This document shows positions 1 to 12,300 of a DNA stretch of 64,000 nt, in pieces. Every line of letters starts with the position of its first letter. The stretch's first letter is position 1. Source of the stretch: Chondrosia reniformis (Eukaryota > Porifera > Demospongiae > Chondrillida > Chondrillidae); the NCBI GenBank assembly GCA_947172415.1, contig OX359194.1:5518001-5582000 (forward strand). The letters run 5' to 3'. A program made the translations under genes and the position numbers. Under the pieces are notes generated by a model, which saw only the letters and a list, made by a program, of their open reading frames with translations, was not told the DNA's origin and did not search any database.

Positions 1-2739
1 TTGGTATCCTGTGATTCTGTGACCAGCAACATTGGTATGTACAAGTGTCATATATTATATAAAGATTTCTTTATTAAATCATAATACAAGCTGGTTAATT
101 GGGCTTGGTTACTGATCCTACGTACTAACAATCCTCCAAATCTCAACTGCACCTTTTAAAATCTCAACCTTTCATTAATTATTATTATAAAATTTTATAT
201 ATAAATATATTAAATATTAATTAATATTAATATATAATTTTCTAATTTTTAAATACTTTCAACTACTTATATCTTTATCTGCAGTTACCTTATCAGTACC
301 TCCAAAGGTCACTGGTGTGTTTGTAAGAGTTGTATTTACTAAAGTACCTACTCTCACTATTAGCTGGACACCAATAACTGATTTTGATTATGACATTTCA
401 TACACTGTGTGGCATTCTACAAGCAGTGGTACCACAACAGAACCACCATCTGGAGCCTTAAATGTGTCAGGTATCACTGGTACATCAACTACACTGAGTG
501 GACTTGCACATGGTACAACCTACTATATTTGGGTAGCAGCAATTTCATCAGTTGGTGAAGGACCATTCAGTACAAGAGTGTCAAAGAGAACGTATAAAGG
601 TATTACTGGAGAGAAGCATATGTATGTATATATTATTATGTATGTACGTATATTACCTGAGACTTTGGTCCATACAGTACACATCATACAAGTAATCAGG
701 AATAATCTTAGTGTGTCAGAATTTCTAAATTTTCCCAAGGGGCATCCCCCAGGCTCCCCTAGCTGGGCCAGCCCCCTGACAAAAACATCCTCCTCCTTTA
801 CATTACTTACTTTACATGTTTTCATCTTGAGTAATGATATATACATGACCATATACGTACATATCATTGTGAATATACTTTTGTGTTTCCTGATCACAGC
901 TCCAGCACAGGTTGAAAAGGTGGATCTAGTGAGTATCAGTTGTGTTCAACCAGCTCTTTGGGCATTCTGGTTGGCACCTTCAAGTGAACGTCCCATCCAA
1001 AACTATGAAATTGAGTGCAGGTCATTAAATAGATCAACAGATTGGAAACGAGTATTGCCACACCCAACTAGTACATCAGTTGCAATAGAGAACCTTCAGT
1101 CTGGACATACCTACCAAGTGAGAGTGAGAGCTGTGTCTGATGTTGGATGTGGAGTGTGGAGCAAGCCTGTCCTTCAATGCATAATTAATGGTAATGTAGT
1201 ACTTCTAGTGTATATATGTACATAGGTTGGACTTGCTCTAGCTGTGGATTAGCTGTATATATTGAGACAGTTAACGCTTCCTTGATTGATTTCCATACTA
1301 ATTTTCAAACTGTAGATACTGATGAATGCTTGGCTAACAATGGTGGATGTGATCATATATGTCTAAATACAGCAGGATCATATACTTGCGCTTGTAATAC
1401 TGGCTATACACTAAATGAAGATGGACACACATGTGGTAAGCAATCCTGTAAAGGGAAATTCCCTATTTTTGCCTTATTTAGAGTTCTTGTTTGACTAGAA
1501 AGAGATCTAAATACACTGTACAGTTTCACTGTATAAAATAACTAAGTTTATATTTTTTAGATAACATAGTAACAGTCAACTTTGTGGAGATAAGTGCTTC
1601 AGGATACGAAGGACAGACTGTAGTACTAACTGTTGAGAGAGAAGGGTGGATAGCCACACCTCTTGTGGTGACGGTGAGAGTAGTAGAACTAGACATCTGT
1701 CTCTATGGAAGTGGTAAGCTGATATCACATCTGAAGCTGTAGCAATACTTTGGTTTAGGTTAAGGTCATTCTTAATTTTACATCTTAAAGTCACAGCTAT
1801 ATATATGTGTTCTTTGTATCCTTCATTTGAATGTGTATTATAATGATTGGATAGTAAATGTTTTTAAATCTACAAATTTTCTCCATGCTACATAGTGGAC
1901 ATTATATATTTACGTATTAGTTATACCATGGTGCTGAGGTGTATATGGATTTTATACGTATAAAATCCATATACACCGAAGCGCCGTGGTATGAGTGATA
2001 TATACTCCGTAGCTTATTGTTATTTGGCGAGACTTTCAGGATGGCTCATCTAGGGTCTGGTTAGTTTAAACGTTGACGACTTCATTGAATGTTCTTGCCC
2101 TGACTACTCCAACTGTCCTAAATGTAAGGAGAATTGTCCACCCTCCAAGTAGAAACGTCTTAGTTTATTTGGGCAGGGATATAACAGGATTTAAGAAGCC
2201 GATGCAGTATATAGCTTTTTAAATCCTGTTATATCATGGTTACGAAATTTAAATACAGGCAGTTGCCCCGGCAATGGAGTATATATACAAATATACTTAG
2301 CTTTGAAATACATTCAGTAATTCATTTAATTATAATTAGTTAACATGTATCTTTTAAATAAATATTCTGAATTTGATTAAATGGAAATACACTAGTATGT
2401 CTATATATTTCTTTAAGCAGAAAGTATTCCCTAAAATTATAATTAGATGTATATTCCAAATAAGCACACTCATATTTGCTAACCATGAAACATGTAGTCA
2501 CGGTGTTTTCATATGACCCAACTCATGCAGCTAATGAAGGTGATTATGTTCTAAGGAATTCTACACTGACCTTCTCTGAAGTTTACAAGTCATTTGAGAG
2601 ACAGCACATATCAGTGGAACTAGTGGCCGATGAAGATGATGGAGAGAGAGATGAAGTGTTTCATATTCTCATTGACACTCCCTTTGGAATACAAAGCAAG
2701 AGAAGAGCAGTCACTTGTTTGATACATAATGCACTGTAA
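1..2739 (+). CDS. Gene A1, 3' part: secreted FN3-cbEGF-Calx-beta protein
   Basis: This is the C-terminal part of a secreted multidomain protein; the 5' end lies before the window. Exons are <1-34, 285-599, 900-1190, 1316-1435, 1561-1713 and 2498-2739, all with GT-AG borders and phase-1 joins. They encode the end of a short Cys-containing FN3-like module (DSVTSNIG), two FN3 modules (TVWHST...GTTTEPPSG, then [10 protein letters not shown]...WSKPVLQ), one calcium-binding EGF and a two-exon Calx-beta domain ending at TAA 2737-2739. No transmembrane segment follows, so the product is probably secreted. The same exon order occurs in A2 (32810-35036) and A3 (62299-63653). The stop comes one codon later than in A2. 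The downstream AATAAA signal of A2 is AATACA here. The partner gene B1 starts 577 bp downstream. Alternatively these exons could be spliced into B1, but the in-frame stop argues against it. Confidence 0.82.
685..835. mobile_element. A1-specific GC-rich intron insertion, type unknown
   Basis: The A1 intron 600-899 matches the A2 and A3 introns at both ends, but its middle carries an unrelated stretch with a conspicuously GC-rich core (about 735-780, rich in CCCC and GGGG runs and partial palindromes). It is absent from A2 (33125-33331) and A3 (62614-62831). No clear terminal repeats or coding sequence were found. It is probably a small transposable-element fragment, and the boundaries are approximate. 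Confidence 0.45.
1316..1435 (+). other. cbEGF exon of A1
   Basis: A single 40-residue exon begins [12 protein letters not shown] and ends DGHTCG, with six cysteines in EGF spacing. The D-x-D-E-C start and the CLNTAGSYTCAC stretch match the calcium-binding EGF consensus, including the Asn/Asp hydroxylation pattern C-x-N-x4-Y-x-C-x-C. Such modules usually stiffen extracellular proteins in a Ca2+-dependent way. Equivalent exons are at 33752-33871 and 63252-63371. Confidence 0.93.
1561..2739 (+). other. Calx-beta domain of A1 (two exons)
   Basis: Exons 1561-1713 and 2498-2739 together encode about 130 residues. The first half has [14 protein letters not shown] and the second [34 protein letters not shown] and ILIDTPFG. 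This follows the Calx-beta pattern of beta strands around an acidic DDxxxE-DExF calcium site. Calx-beta is known from Na/Ca exchangers, integrin beta-4 and extracellular adhesion proteins, including sponge aggregation factors. Placement at the very C-terminus of a secreted protein is the same in A1 and A2. Confidence 0.82.
1905..2300. mobile_element. Insertion with nested inverted repeats in A1 Calx-beta intron
   Basis: The intron 1714-2497 of A1 departs from the otherwise alignable A2 and A3 introns just after the sequence CATAGTGGAC. The foreign stretch contains a 70-bp imperfect palindrome (1923-1992, perfect over its inner part), a second inverted repeat with perfect 15-bp arms (2178-2192 and 2221-2235), and TATATACTCC near 1996-2006 mirrored by GGAGTATATA near 2276-2286. 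These look like terminal inverted repeats of a non-autonomous DNA element about 290 bp long, possibly next to another insertion. No transposase is encoded. Confidence 0.55.
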
Positions 2740-3315
2740 CTCCTGTATAGGCTATTAATACAGTATACATATATGCAATTAGGGTTGGATACTCTGTGTT
2801 ATTAATTGGTTTAATATAGTGTTGATACTTATAATACATTTCAAAAAGAAGGAAAATGAGGGATGAAACTAATTGTGGCAACAGTGCTACTTCAGAAACT
2901 CTGTCTATAACCATGATTAAAGACGTACTTTTGTTAGAACCTCTGATTGTTGGTTGCACATGGAAGTTCTGACCATCTAAACCACAAAAGGATTTTGGCA
3001 AACAACAAACAAATCATGGCTACAGTCGCATATATCTTAGTATATGTGCGCGTGTGAAGTGTCTGACATTATACAAACTGGTGATATCATACTTATAGTC
3101 TTATAACTGAAAGTGAGTGTGCATTGAATAGGTTTCCAAGAGGAGTACCTTTATTAAGGAAACCTTCCATTGAGTAATAAAGGAAACCATAAGAAACAGC
3201 AATAACAGGCGAGAAAACATAGAATTCATTTTACATTAATATTGGTCCCACGAGTAGTATATAGTAGTAGTAGATATACGTAGAACTTGGCAGTTTATAA
3301 CCTTTGCGTAAGCAA
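2740..3315. other. A1-B1 intergenic region
   Basis: This 576-bp stretch must hold the A1 3' UTR and the B1 promoter and 5' UTR. It is AT-rich, with no recognisable gene. AATACA near 2758 stands where A2 has AATAAA, and ATAATAAAGG lies near 3175. No TATA box could be separated from the general AT background. Confidence 0.5.
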
Positions 3316-3367
3316 ATGGAGATCGCCTCACTTTGTTGGATATTTATAATTTTGTCATCTTCTAAAG
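3316..3367 (+). other. Signal peptide exon of B1
   Basis: The exon encodes [17 protein letters not shown] and ends in phase 1 at a GTAAAT donor. It joins the Ig exon at 3869 to give [12 protein letters not shown]. The hydrophobic core CWIFIIL supports a secretory signal. B2 has a homologous but clearly diverged exon at 35279, which supports this start even though no open frame of normal length flags it. Confidence 0.8.
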
Positions 3368-6300
3368 GTAAATCGTGTAATAATATATAACGGGAATTCA
3401 TTTCAATTTGCATACTACTCTGGATCCCTTTTAATAGACGCGGCTAACTCCAATACATAGACAGTTTACACGCAGCCTCGTTATTGATTTTCAGTTAAGT
3501 ATGTAGCCTATAGGCCTACATTGTAGGATATCTATGAGTTGAATTCTAATCTTTGAAAGTTTATAATTAGTCCGATAAACTCTATACGGTAAATCAAATT
3601 TCAGGTCGAGGAATGTTTAATAAACGTAGGCCTAACATAATTACTTAAATTTATAACAGACAACCCATTGCCACCATTCTAGTAGAGAGATCACTGCTCA
3701 CTTGTGTACGCCTACCCTCTGCTGAATATTTGGTACTTATTGTTTTGATCATTTTCTCTATTTTCAATGCAATCTCTATTCCTCTAATTATTTATATATA
3801 GACGCGACCTTTGACCCTTTGACTGACGGTTCCTTTGTATGCATATATACTTTTGTTCTCTCCTTCAGTTGCTTCACAATCAGCTACAACTATTACAGTT
3901 GGAACAGGTTCTCCAGTCGACATAACTGCAACACCTACCATTAATCAATCAGTAGAGTTACAGTGTAGCAGGACACCAGCAAACAAGCAGTGGTATACTA
4001 ATGGAAACAGAGTACAAGCCACTTCAGGTGAAGTGTGGGCAACTGGTCGACCTGCTAGGATATTAGGTTTTTCTACATTTGCTACAAGTCATGCTGGAAC
4101 ATACTCTTGTCGTGTAACTAATAAGGATGACCAAATGAACACAGCAACTTACACAGTAGTGCTTGGTAAGTTTGTAAAACTAAATGCAGAACATAGCTGT
4201 CCTATTGTGTATATGTGCAGAGTTATGATTCAACTCACAGCCATAGTTACCACGTGTTTAAAAGTAGGAACTTGATGTATATGATTCATGTGGCAATGTA
4301 TAAATTACAATTGAAGATCTAAATTCCTGTCACTAAAAAGTGCACATAGAGTATACACATACCATAATGTTTTTGAAATGTATATACTGTATACGTATGC
4401 ATTAATCCTAGCCCTACCTTTTGTATCTTATGTAGCTACCCCAGTACCACCTGAAGTCCAAGGTGTTAACATTTTAAGAAGTACATCTAATGGATCTGCA
4501 TCTTTGACAGTTTCATGGACTGCAGTACCTGGATCTGGAATAACCTACACTGTGTGGTATTCTACAAATAATGGTACTACAACAGAACCACCATTTGGAG
4601 CATTAAATGTGTCAGGTATCATTGGTACATCAACTACACTGAGTGGACTTACACAAGGTACAACCTACTATATTTGGGTATCAGCTGTTTCATCAGGTGT
4701 ACCAGGAACTTACAGCATGAGATTGTCAGAGACTACCTATTCAGGTAATGTAACTTATATATGTAGGTCATTTAGGTGTGCAACTAACACAATATACCTT
4801 CTAATACAAAAATACCTTCAGTTCTATATTATATACGTAAGTTTCACTATAAACGCATTCTAAAGATTTTTAATTTTTATCAGTACATTATGCATCAACA
4901 ATTTGTAGATTTTAGCTTTTCAGTTTCTAATTCATATTTTGTAAATAGTCTTTGTCAATGGCATTTAGTGAATGGAGACTTACAGGTTCTAAACCTTTAT
5001 TATATAAAATACAAACTGAGATCTGTGGTGCAATATGTACGTATGTATATATATGCATGTAGTCGCTTTGTTGTGCTAAATTGCTTCCAGAGTAGGGATG
5101 GCTACAGTATAGTTATATGTATATTTTGCATGATATTCTTATTGCTAGGAACATGTACAGCCATGTAATACAGTAAGTTATTTTGACCGATATTGGCAAA
5201 CAACTATATAGGATAGTAATTACTATACGTTTGGCTAACCTCTTGTTTCAGTTTACATTCTATCAAAATAGTGCTATCCTAACCTCTTTGTCCTTTAAAA
5301 TCTTATTCCGTTACGAACTGTGCTTTAACTACAGATGTCTGTACATTTGTTTAGAACCATCAGCTCCAGTCAATGTAACTGTGACACAAATGACATGCTC
5401 TAGTGTTAATATTACCTGGTACCCACCAGCCAATACCGGAGGTCTACCAATAGAGGGATATATTGTTTTCTACGAGGAGGATGGCAGACAAGTGAATATT
5501 ACAACAAACATGTCATTTGTGATAATAACTGAATTAAAGTCTCTTCAAACTACCTTCAAACCTGTCAGTGTGAATGCAATCGGATACACAAATGAGAATG
5601 AAAGTGAAACTGTTAAATTGAAAGGTATTACTAATTATTACTATTATTACTATGTTTGTACACATACTATAGGAAGAAGTTATCATCTGTATTATACTTA
5701 TATAATACAGATGATGTTTGTTAATATGAAAAGTATATGAAAAAATATATAATTATCTGTGGTCATATACTGTACACAGAAAGTGAGCTAAAGGTAGTGA
5801 GTACTAACTCTACAACACTGATAATAAGCTATCATGATGTAAACACAATACCCCTTGAAAAATATGAATGTGAAGTATATGATGGTAACTTGACAACTAC
5901 TACCATTAATGTCACTGCTGACCAAGAGGAGACCGTAGGCAGTCTACAACCAAACACATCTTACCTTATTTGGTGCACTGGATACAATGGAAGTACTGAA
6001 GGATGCTTAGACATAACAACTAAGTCACAAGGTACGTTCTCCAAAAATGAGGTACGTATGTATGTACATATGTGTGTACTAAGTTGTGGGTCGTTTGATA
6101 AAAAATGATAATACGTACATGAGAACATACATATTGAAGTATCTACGTATATACGTACATGCATGTACTTCAAAATCAAATATTTGAGTTCATGTTTACA
6201 TATATATATATATCCATATATACTTATATATAGGATGTATGTGTGTATGTAAAGACATTCATGGTTGTAATTATTTTATTGATTCATTCAGTTTTATAAT

Positions 6301-9300
6301 TTGCTCAATCACGACCATTTAGTGTCATTATCAAATGCAAAAATATACGCCTTTACCATATTATGTGTGTATAATTAATTCTTTCAATTGCTAATACTAT
6401 CCATTAGTTCCTGATGTGATACGGAACCTGCGAAAAGAAACAGCCAGTGTACACAAAAATAACACAAACATATACGTAGTTCAAGGCCTAATTTGGGATG
6501 CGCCTAATAGTGAGAAACATGACCAACCAGAGGTATATGTTGTGAAGACATGTGAAGAGAACTGTACAATATTAGAAACTGAAGGAAGCCATACAGAATA
6601 CAACTTAACTTTACCATTACGTCCTCTTATGAAGTACAGTGTGTCAGTAGCTGGAAAATCAGGAAAAAACACAGGACCATTTAGTGACAGTATAACCTTA
6701 GACTACAGTAAGCAGTATGTTTTGGTTGTGTAATTATAATAGTATATATACTATATTGTATTTACATACGTATGTACAGATATGTAAGAAGAGAATAAAG
6801 CAACTTTACTAATTTCATCAGCAATATATGTACGTATATACGTAATAACATGTAATACTCCAATATGATAAGACTATATATAAATGTGCAATAAATGTGC
6901 TTGTAGAACCTGCAGCCCCTGTCATATTGGAACCTCCTAATGCTATGATAACATGTCAGTCAATTGAAGTTCAGTGGAATCAAAGTAAAAGTAGTGGAGA
7001 TCTACCAATTTTAATGTATAACATAGCTGTTCGTAGTCAATCTACCTTTGTCACTGAAGAGAATACAACCATGAATTCAACAGTGATAAGCAATTTACTT
7101 CCCAATACTTCCTATACTATACAAGTGAGAAGCATCAATGCTGCCACAAGCAGTGAAGCCACAGAAATTAACAAAACAACTACAGGGAGAGGTACGCTTT
7201 TATGATCTTTAGTAGAATCCAGGAATAACATTGATGCATTTATTATACCTTTATTTAAGTACAACAGCAAAGATAGGCACTATTGTCATTTTTGCTATAT
7301 TCAAAATAAAATACTCTCTTTTATGCTACTGTAATGGTAAATACATATATGCCATGCACAGTTGCTGTTTTCTGAAGATTGGTGTATAAGCAACTACTGT
7401 TATTACCTTATATACTGTAGATATGGCTGAAGGCAATGTGAAACCATTAAACTCATCATCCATCAGCATAGTAATTTCAAAGAATCACACAATGTTACTC
7501 AACTCACAATACTTTCAATGTCATTTGAACAACAATATAACAGTGAATATTTCAGCCACTAAAGATGAAGTGTCTGGACTAAGTTCAAATACAACTTACA
7601 GCATTCACTGTATTGGATACAATGGAATTAGAGAAGTCTGTTTGGAGTTCAACTCTAATGTGACAACTAAGTTTGAAGGTAAGTTTAGCAAATTGCATAT
7701 CAGAAAATATGTCTGACAGGCATTGATTATTCTCTCACAGTACCAGAAAGAGTAAACAACGTTACAAAAGGAACTACAGAAACAACAAAAAACAGTATCA
7801 ATCAAACACTTTATTGGAGTGAACCTTCAACTTCAGCAAATGATGTTCCAAAGTACTATACTATATATTATTCATCTTCTAATGGAATAACTCTGGAGGA
7901 AAACACAACTGACTTAGTTTACACTCTTGTGTTTCCACTAAAGAATGAAACATACAATGTATCAGTAGCTGGCAGATCAGGACAACACGTTGGACCGCGT
8001 AGTGATCACATTACACTTGTTTATAAAGGTAATATATACTAATTCACATTGAGCTTGGAACATGCTGAGTTACTATATGTGTGTCATATGAAGACATTAC
8101 TGTATGTACGTACATACTGTCTCTATATGTTACATCAGGACTGTTGGTACTTTTTAGGTTATAGAATTAACTTAAAAACATATTATTAAATGTTCCTGCT
8201 TGCATCATTAATGATGACCTACATACGTATGCACTACGTATATGTTTGTACATATTTACATACGTATATGACTAGAAATGTGGGACGGTATTACCTGACT
8301 ACATTAAGTCCAGCCACTCTCATTTCTACTAAAAGTATTCGATTACTCTACCCCTACAGAGCCACCAGCTCCCTTAGAGGTAAACATTACTGGAAAGGCT
8401 TGTGATGTGTACATTTCATGGAAGTCCCCAAGTGACATTGGAGATCTCCCCATCACTGGATATGTTATTGAATACATTTATTTAATCACTAACACTTCCA
8501 TAACAGTAAATACTACTACTCTGAATGTGCACATATCACAGTTGATACCCAAGACACAATATATGTTTAGAGTAAAGGCTGTGAATGATTTAGGAGTCGG
8601 ACCATTTGTGGATATGAATTATACAACTGAAGAAAAGAGTAAGTAGCACATACTGTATGTATACGTATATATAGTGAATGTGTATTAACCTAAACAATTA
8701 AATATGTCATACTTCTCTTACGTAATGTAAATACACAACTCTAATATTCACAGCAGACCATTAGTGAACCTGGGAGTCTTTGTCTTTTTCTTTATCTTGA
8801 TCTTCTGTGAATCCTTGGCTCTCATGTACATGATGATTTACTAATAAAATTGAATAATTGTGTAGACATTGGAACACTCCAGATAGATCCACACTTTCCA
8901 AAAGGCATCACTATCAACAAACCATCAGAAGACCACAGATACAACTGCACTATTAGTACATTCAACAATATTGAAATAACAATCTCCTTCACTCAACAAG
9001 ATCACACAGAACCATATTCTTTGGAGTCTGATACTACATATATAGTGCATTGTATAGCATATGATGAGAATGGAAGTGAAGCATGCTTTGAGGCAAATGG
9101 AACAGTGAAAACTTGTGAGTAACTTGTAATGATATCTCAACCTTAACAGTACACATACTGTATATGGCTGTTGTTTCTGTAGTACCAGGAAAGATTACAG
9201 AGGTCAATATCAGTAAAACTAAGGTAATGGGTGAAGAGGTGAAACAATCTCTTACGTGGATATCACCAAATTCCAGTGCAAAATACAGATATATTATCAA

Positions 9301-12300
9301 ATATGGTAATGCTGCAAATGTTACTAGTCCAAATGGAACATCAGTAATGACAAAGAATATAACAGTAACAAATATAAATCGTATATACACTAAAATGGTA
9401 GGCTTGACTATTCCAACTAGCAGAGTGTCCTATAACTTTTGGATAGCAGCTAATTCATCTGCTGGAATTGGAGAATATAGTGACAGAGTTCAGATTACAT
9501 ATGATGGTAAGTCTGATGTAGAAATTGAATGATCAGTTATGGCTATTTACTGTTAATAGTATGTCTTCATTGCTCTTTCAGTTCCTGAGGCACCAGATTC
9601 TGTTTCCTTCTCAAACATCGCATGCAACAGTATTACAGTTCAGTGGAGCATAACAGAACAGTTTATTGGTAGACTACCTCACACTGGACATACAGTAAGG
9701 TATCATAGTGAAGAAAGTGAATCAATAAGTTTAAATGTATCTAATCAGAATAGACAGATTGTGATCAGTAATTTAGATGTAAACACAGTGTACACTATTG
9801 AAGTTAGTGCCAACAACAGTATTGGAGAAGGAAATGTTACTAAAAGAAATGATACTACAAAAATGAGAGGTATGCATATGATTATACATATTATAATATC
9901 ATCATGTACATATACGTACAATATAATATGCACATCTACGTATTTAAATTTAAGTGCATATAGACAGATAATTTACTATACAAAGTATAATATGATATGT
10001 ACTTTGCCTTGCTCCTCAGATAATGTTACCATTGAGACTGCAGTTGTTTCCCCACAAGAGGTGAATTTAACATTATATTATGAAGAAAGGATAAATTTCA
10101 ATTGCAGCATTACCCAACATCATCCAAAAAAAGAAGTTACAATAGTATACTACAACACAACTCTCCTTATCAACAATCAAACAACACCAGATCTAGACCT
10201 ACATCCATACACAACATATATTATAGAGTGTATTGATGGAACGGGAGACTTGTGTCTTGAAGCAATGGCCAATGTTACAACTGAAGAAGATAGTAAGTTT
10301 CTTGCAATGCACCTCTTCCGCATTATAGTATATGTATATCGATAGAAACTATTACATGTACAGTATGTAGTATTATATTGTTACATATATTATACAGAAC
10401 CTTCTGGTACTCCTCAAAATCTAATGCAAAATGCTACTGCATCCACTTCTTTCACTGTAACTTGGGAAAATCCCTTAGACAATGAGACCAATGGTATTAT
10501 AGTTGGATTCACTGTACAATTGTATGGAAATGGCTCAAACTCTTATGAATTTAACACCTCAAGCACAGTACATATGTATAAAGCTACCAACTTGGAATCT
10601 AACAAAGTGTATACTGTTAATGTATCTGCATATACAAGGATTGGAGTAGGTCCTGCAGCTACCATTGACATCACAACTATACCAAAAGGTTGGACATAAG
10701 CAATTTCCTTGTAATCTAAAAAATATGTATTGATTTAAGCTTGAAATTCAGCAAGCAGTTTAATGTTTATAGCTAAATTAATCATGTATATACGTATATA
10801 GTCAAAGCTAATACGTATTTGTTTATCTAATAATATATAGATATATTAATGCATCACCCATCACATTAACATTGTCATGCTATATGTACTCTCATGATGG
10901 TACTGTATATGTTTAATATTGTTAACTTTTTCAGTTCAAGGGTTCACTGCTACACATGTAAGTAATAGCTCTATAACAGTAGAATGGAATGTTCCAACAG
11001 ACGCTTATACAGTGTGGCTTGCCAGCACTACTACAGATTCTCATGATTATGGGAACAAGGGAAGTGGGCCATTGAATGTGACTGGTAGGAACAATTACAC
11101 TCTAACTGGTTTGGATGCCTACCGTGAGTATAAGATTGAAATTTATCAAGGGAATGACTTGGGGAATGGATCTAAAATAAGTACAACAAACAGAACTCTC
11201 AGTGCAAGTAAGTAATGTATGTATTTACACTGTACGTTCATATTAATATATACAATATTGCACCGAATCTGTGCTGGGTATGATAGAGAAACAGATGTCT
11301 GTATTTGCATACAATGTATGTACTAGAATAAAGCCTTATTGAGTGTCAGCAACATGAAAATCACTCATTCTGGATATAGGAAGGGTGTTATATCTAGTGA
11401 TGTTAAAAGTGTGCCTAATAATTAATGAAGATAAAAATGATTCAGTTAATGAATGGGTAAATATAATTAGTTGCAAAAAGCACTCCTTATTCCTTACATA
11501 CATAGTTTATATAAATATATTGTATTGATGTGGATAGATACAATTATGTGAGCATATATATAAGCAATTCTCAATTTGTACAGAACCCAGTGGAATACCT
11601 CAGGATCTCACCTTAGTTGGTCTGGGATCATATTCATACACTGTCAATTGGACAGAACCTAGGATTAATGAAACTAATGGGAAAATAGAGGGATTTACAG
11701 TGTCATATGTGACTAAATATGACAATGTTAACAACAAAACTACATCAGAAGTTCTTTATGTGAAAGATTTATATCCTGGAGAAACATATACAGTCAATGT
11801 ATCAGCATATACAGATGTGGGAAATGGACCAGCAGCTACTATCGATGTTACCACCATACCACTTGGTATGTACTGTATTTAAATACCTACGTATGTATAT
11901 ACGTATATACAGTATGTACATAATATTTAAGAACTCATGTATATATGAATATATACTTTTAATGTAGTAGTCTCTGTCAGCATTGATAACACTATGTTCT
12001 GGATACAGGAGATATGCATAAGATCCTCTTGTTGAATAATTTTATTCTTATAGTCAAAGATCTCTCAGTTTCAAATCTAACAAGTAGTTCTATTACTGTC
12101 CATTGGAGTGGTACAACCAATAATTACACTGTATGGCTAAATAGCATAGCTTTAGATGATTATGATTATGGAAACAAAGGAGGTCTCATCAATGTAACTG
12201 CTGGTGTCACAAATCACACTCTAACTAATTTGGATGCCTTTCGTTTGTATGAGATACAAGCCTACTACGGAAACACTTTTGGAAATGGATCAATATCTAA

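Larger units (their letters stand above)
3368..8359. other. B1 ectodomain introns over 300 bp, 5' half
   Basis: Introns 3368-3868, 4745-5354, 6032-6407 and 8029-8359 hold AT-rich sequence with many TACGTA palindromes. Apart from the hairpin at 5682-5715 inside the short intron 5625-5779, nothing gene-like was seen in them. Intron 4745-5354 has open frames on the + strand with no resemblance to known proteins; I treat them as chance. Confidence 0.5.
5355..10292 (+). other. Three-module super-repeat of FN3 exons in B1
   Basis: Eleven consecutive phase 1-1 exons repeat in a three-part order: a standard FN3 (5355, 6907, 8360, 9582), a short 83-91-residue Cys-containing module (5780, 7421, 8866, 10020), and an FN3 with a late aromatic core (6408, 7741, 9183). 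The short modules share a pattern such as YECEV...[10 protein letters not shown]...EGCLD. N-x-S/T sequons are abundant, so the ectodomain is probably heavily glycosylated. The pattern implies that the ectodomain grew by tandem duplication of three exons at a time. Confidence 0.8.

Noticed and set aside
9034-9390. Reverse-strand frames over FN3 exons (also 27009, 28587, 37348, 57334, 58624)
   Set aside because: They lie antisense to well-supported FN3 and Cys-module exons and recur only because those exons recur.
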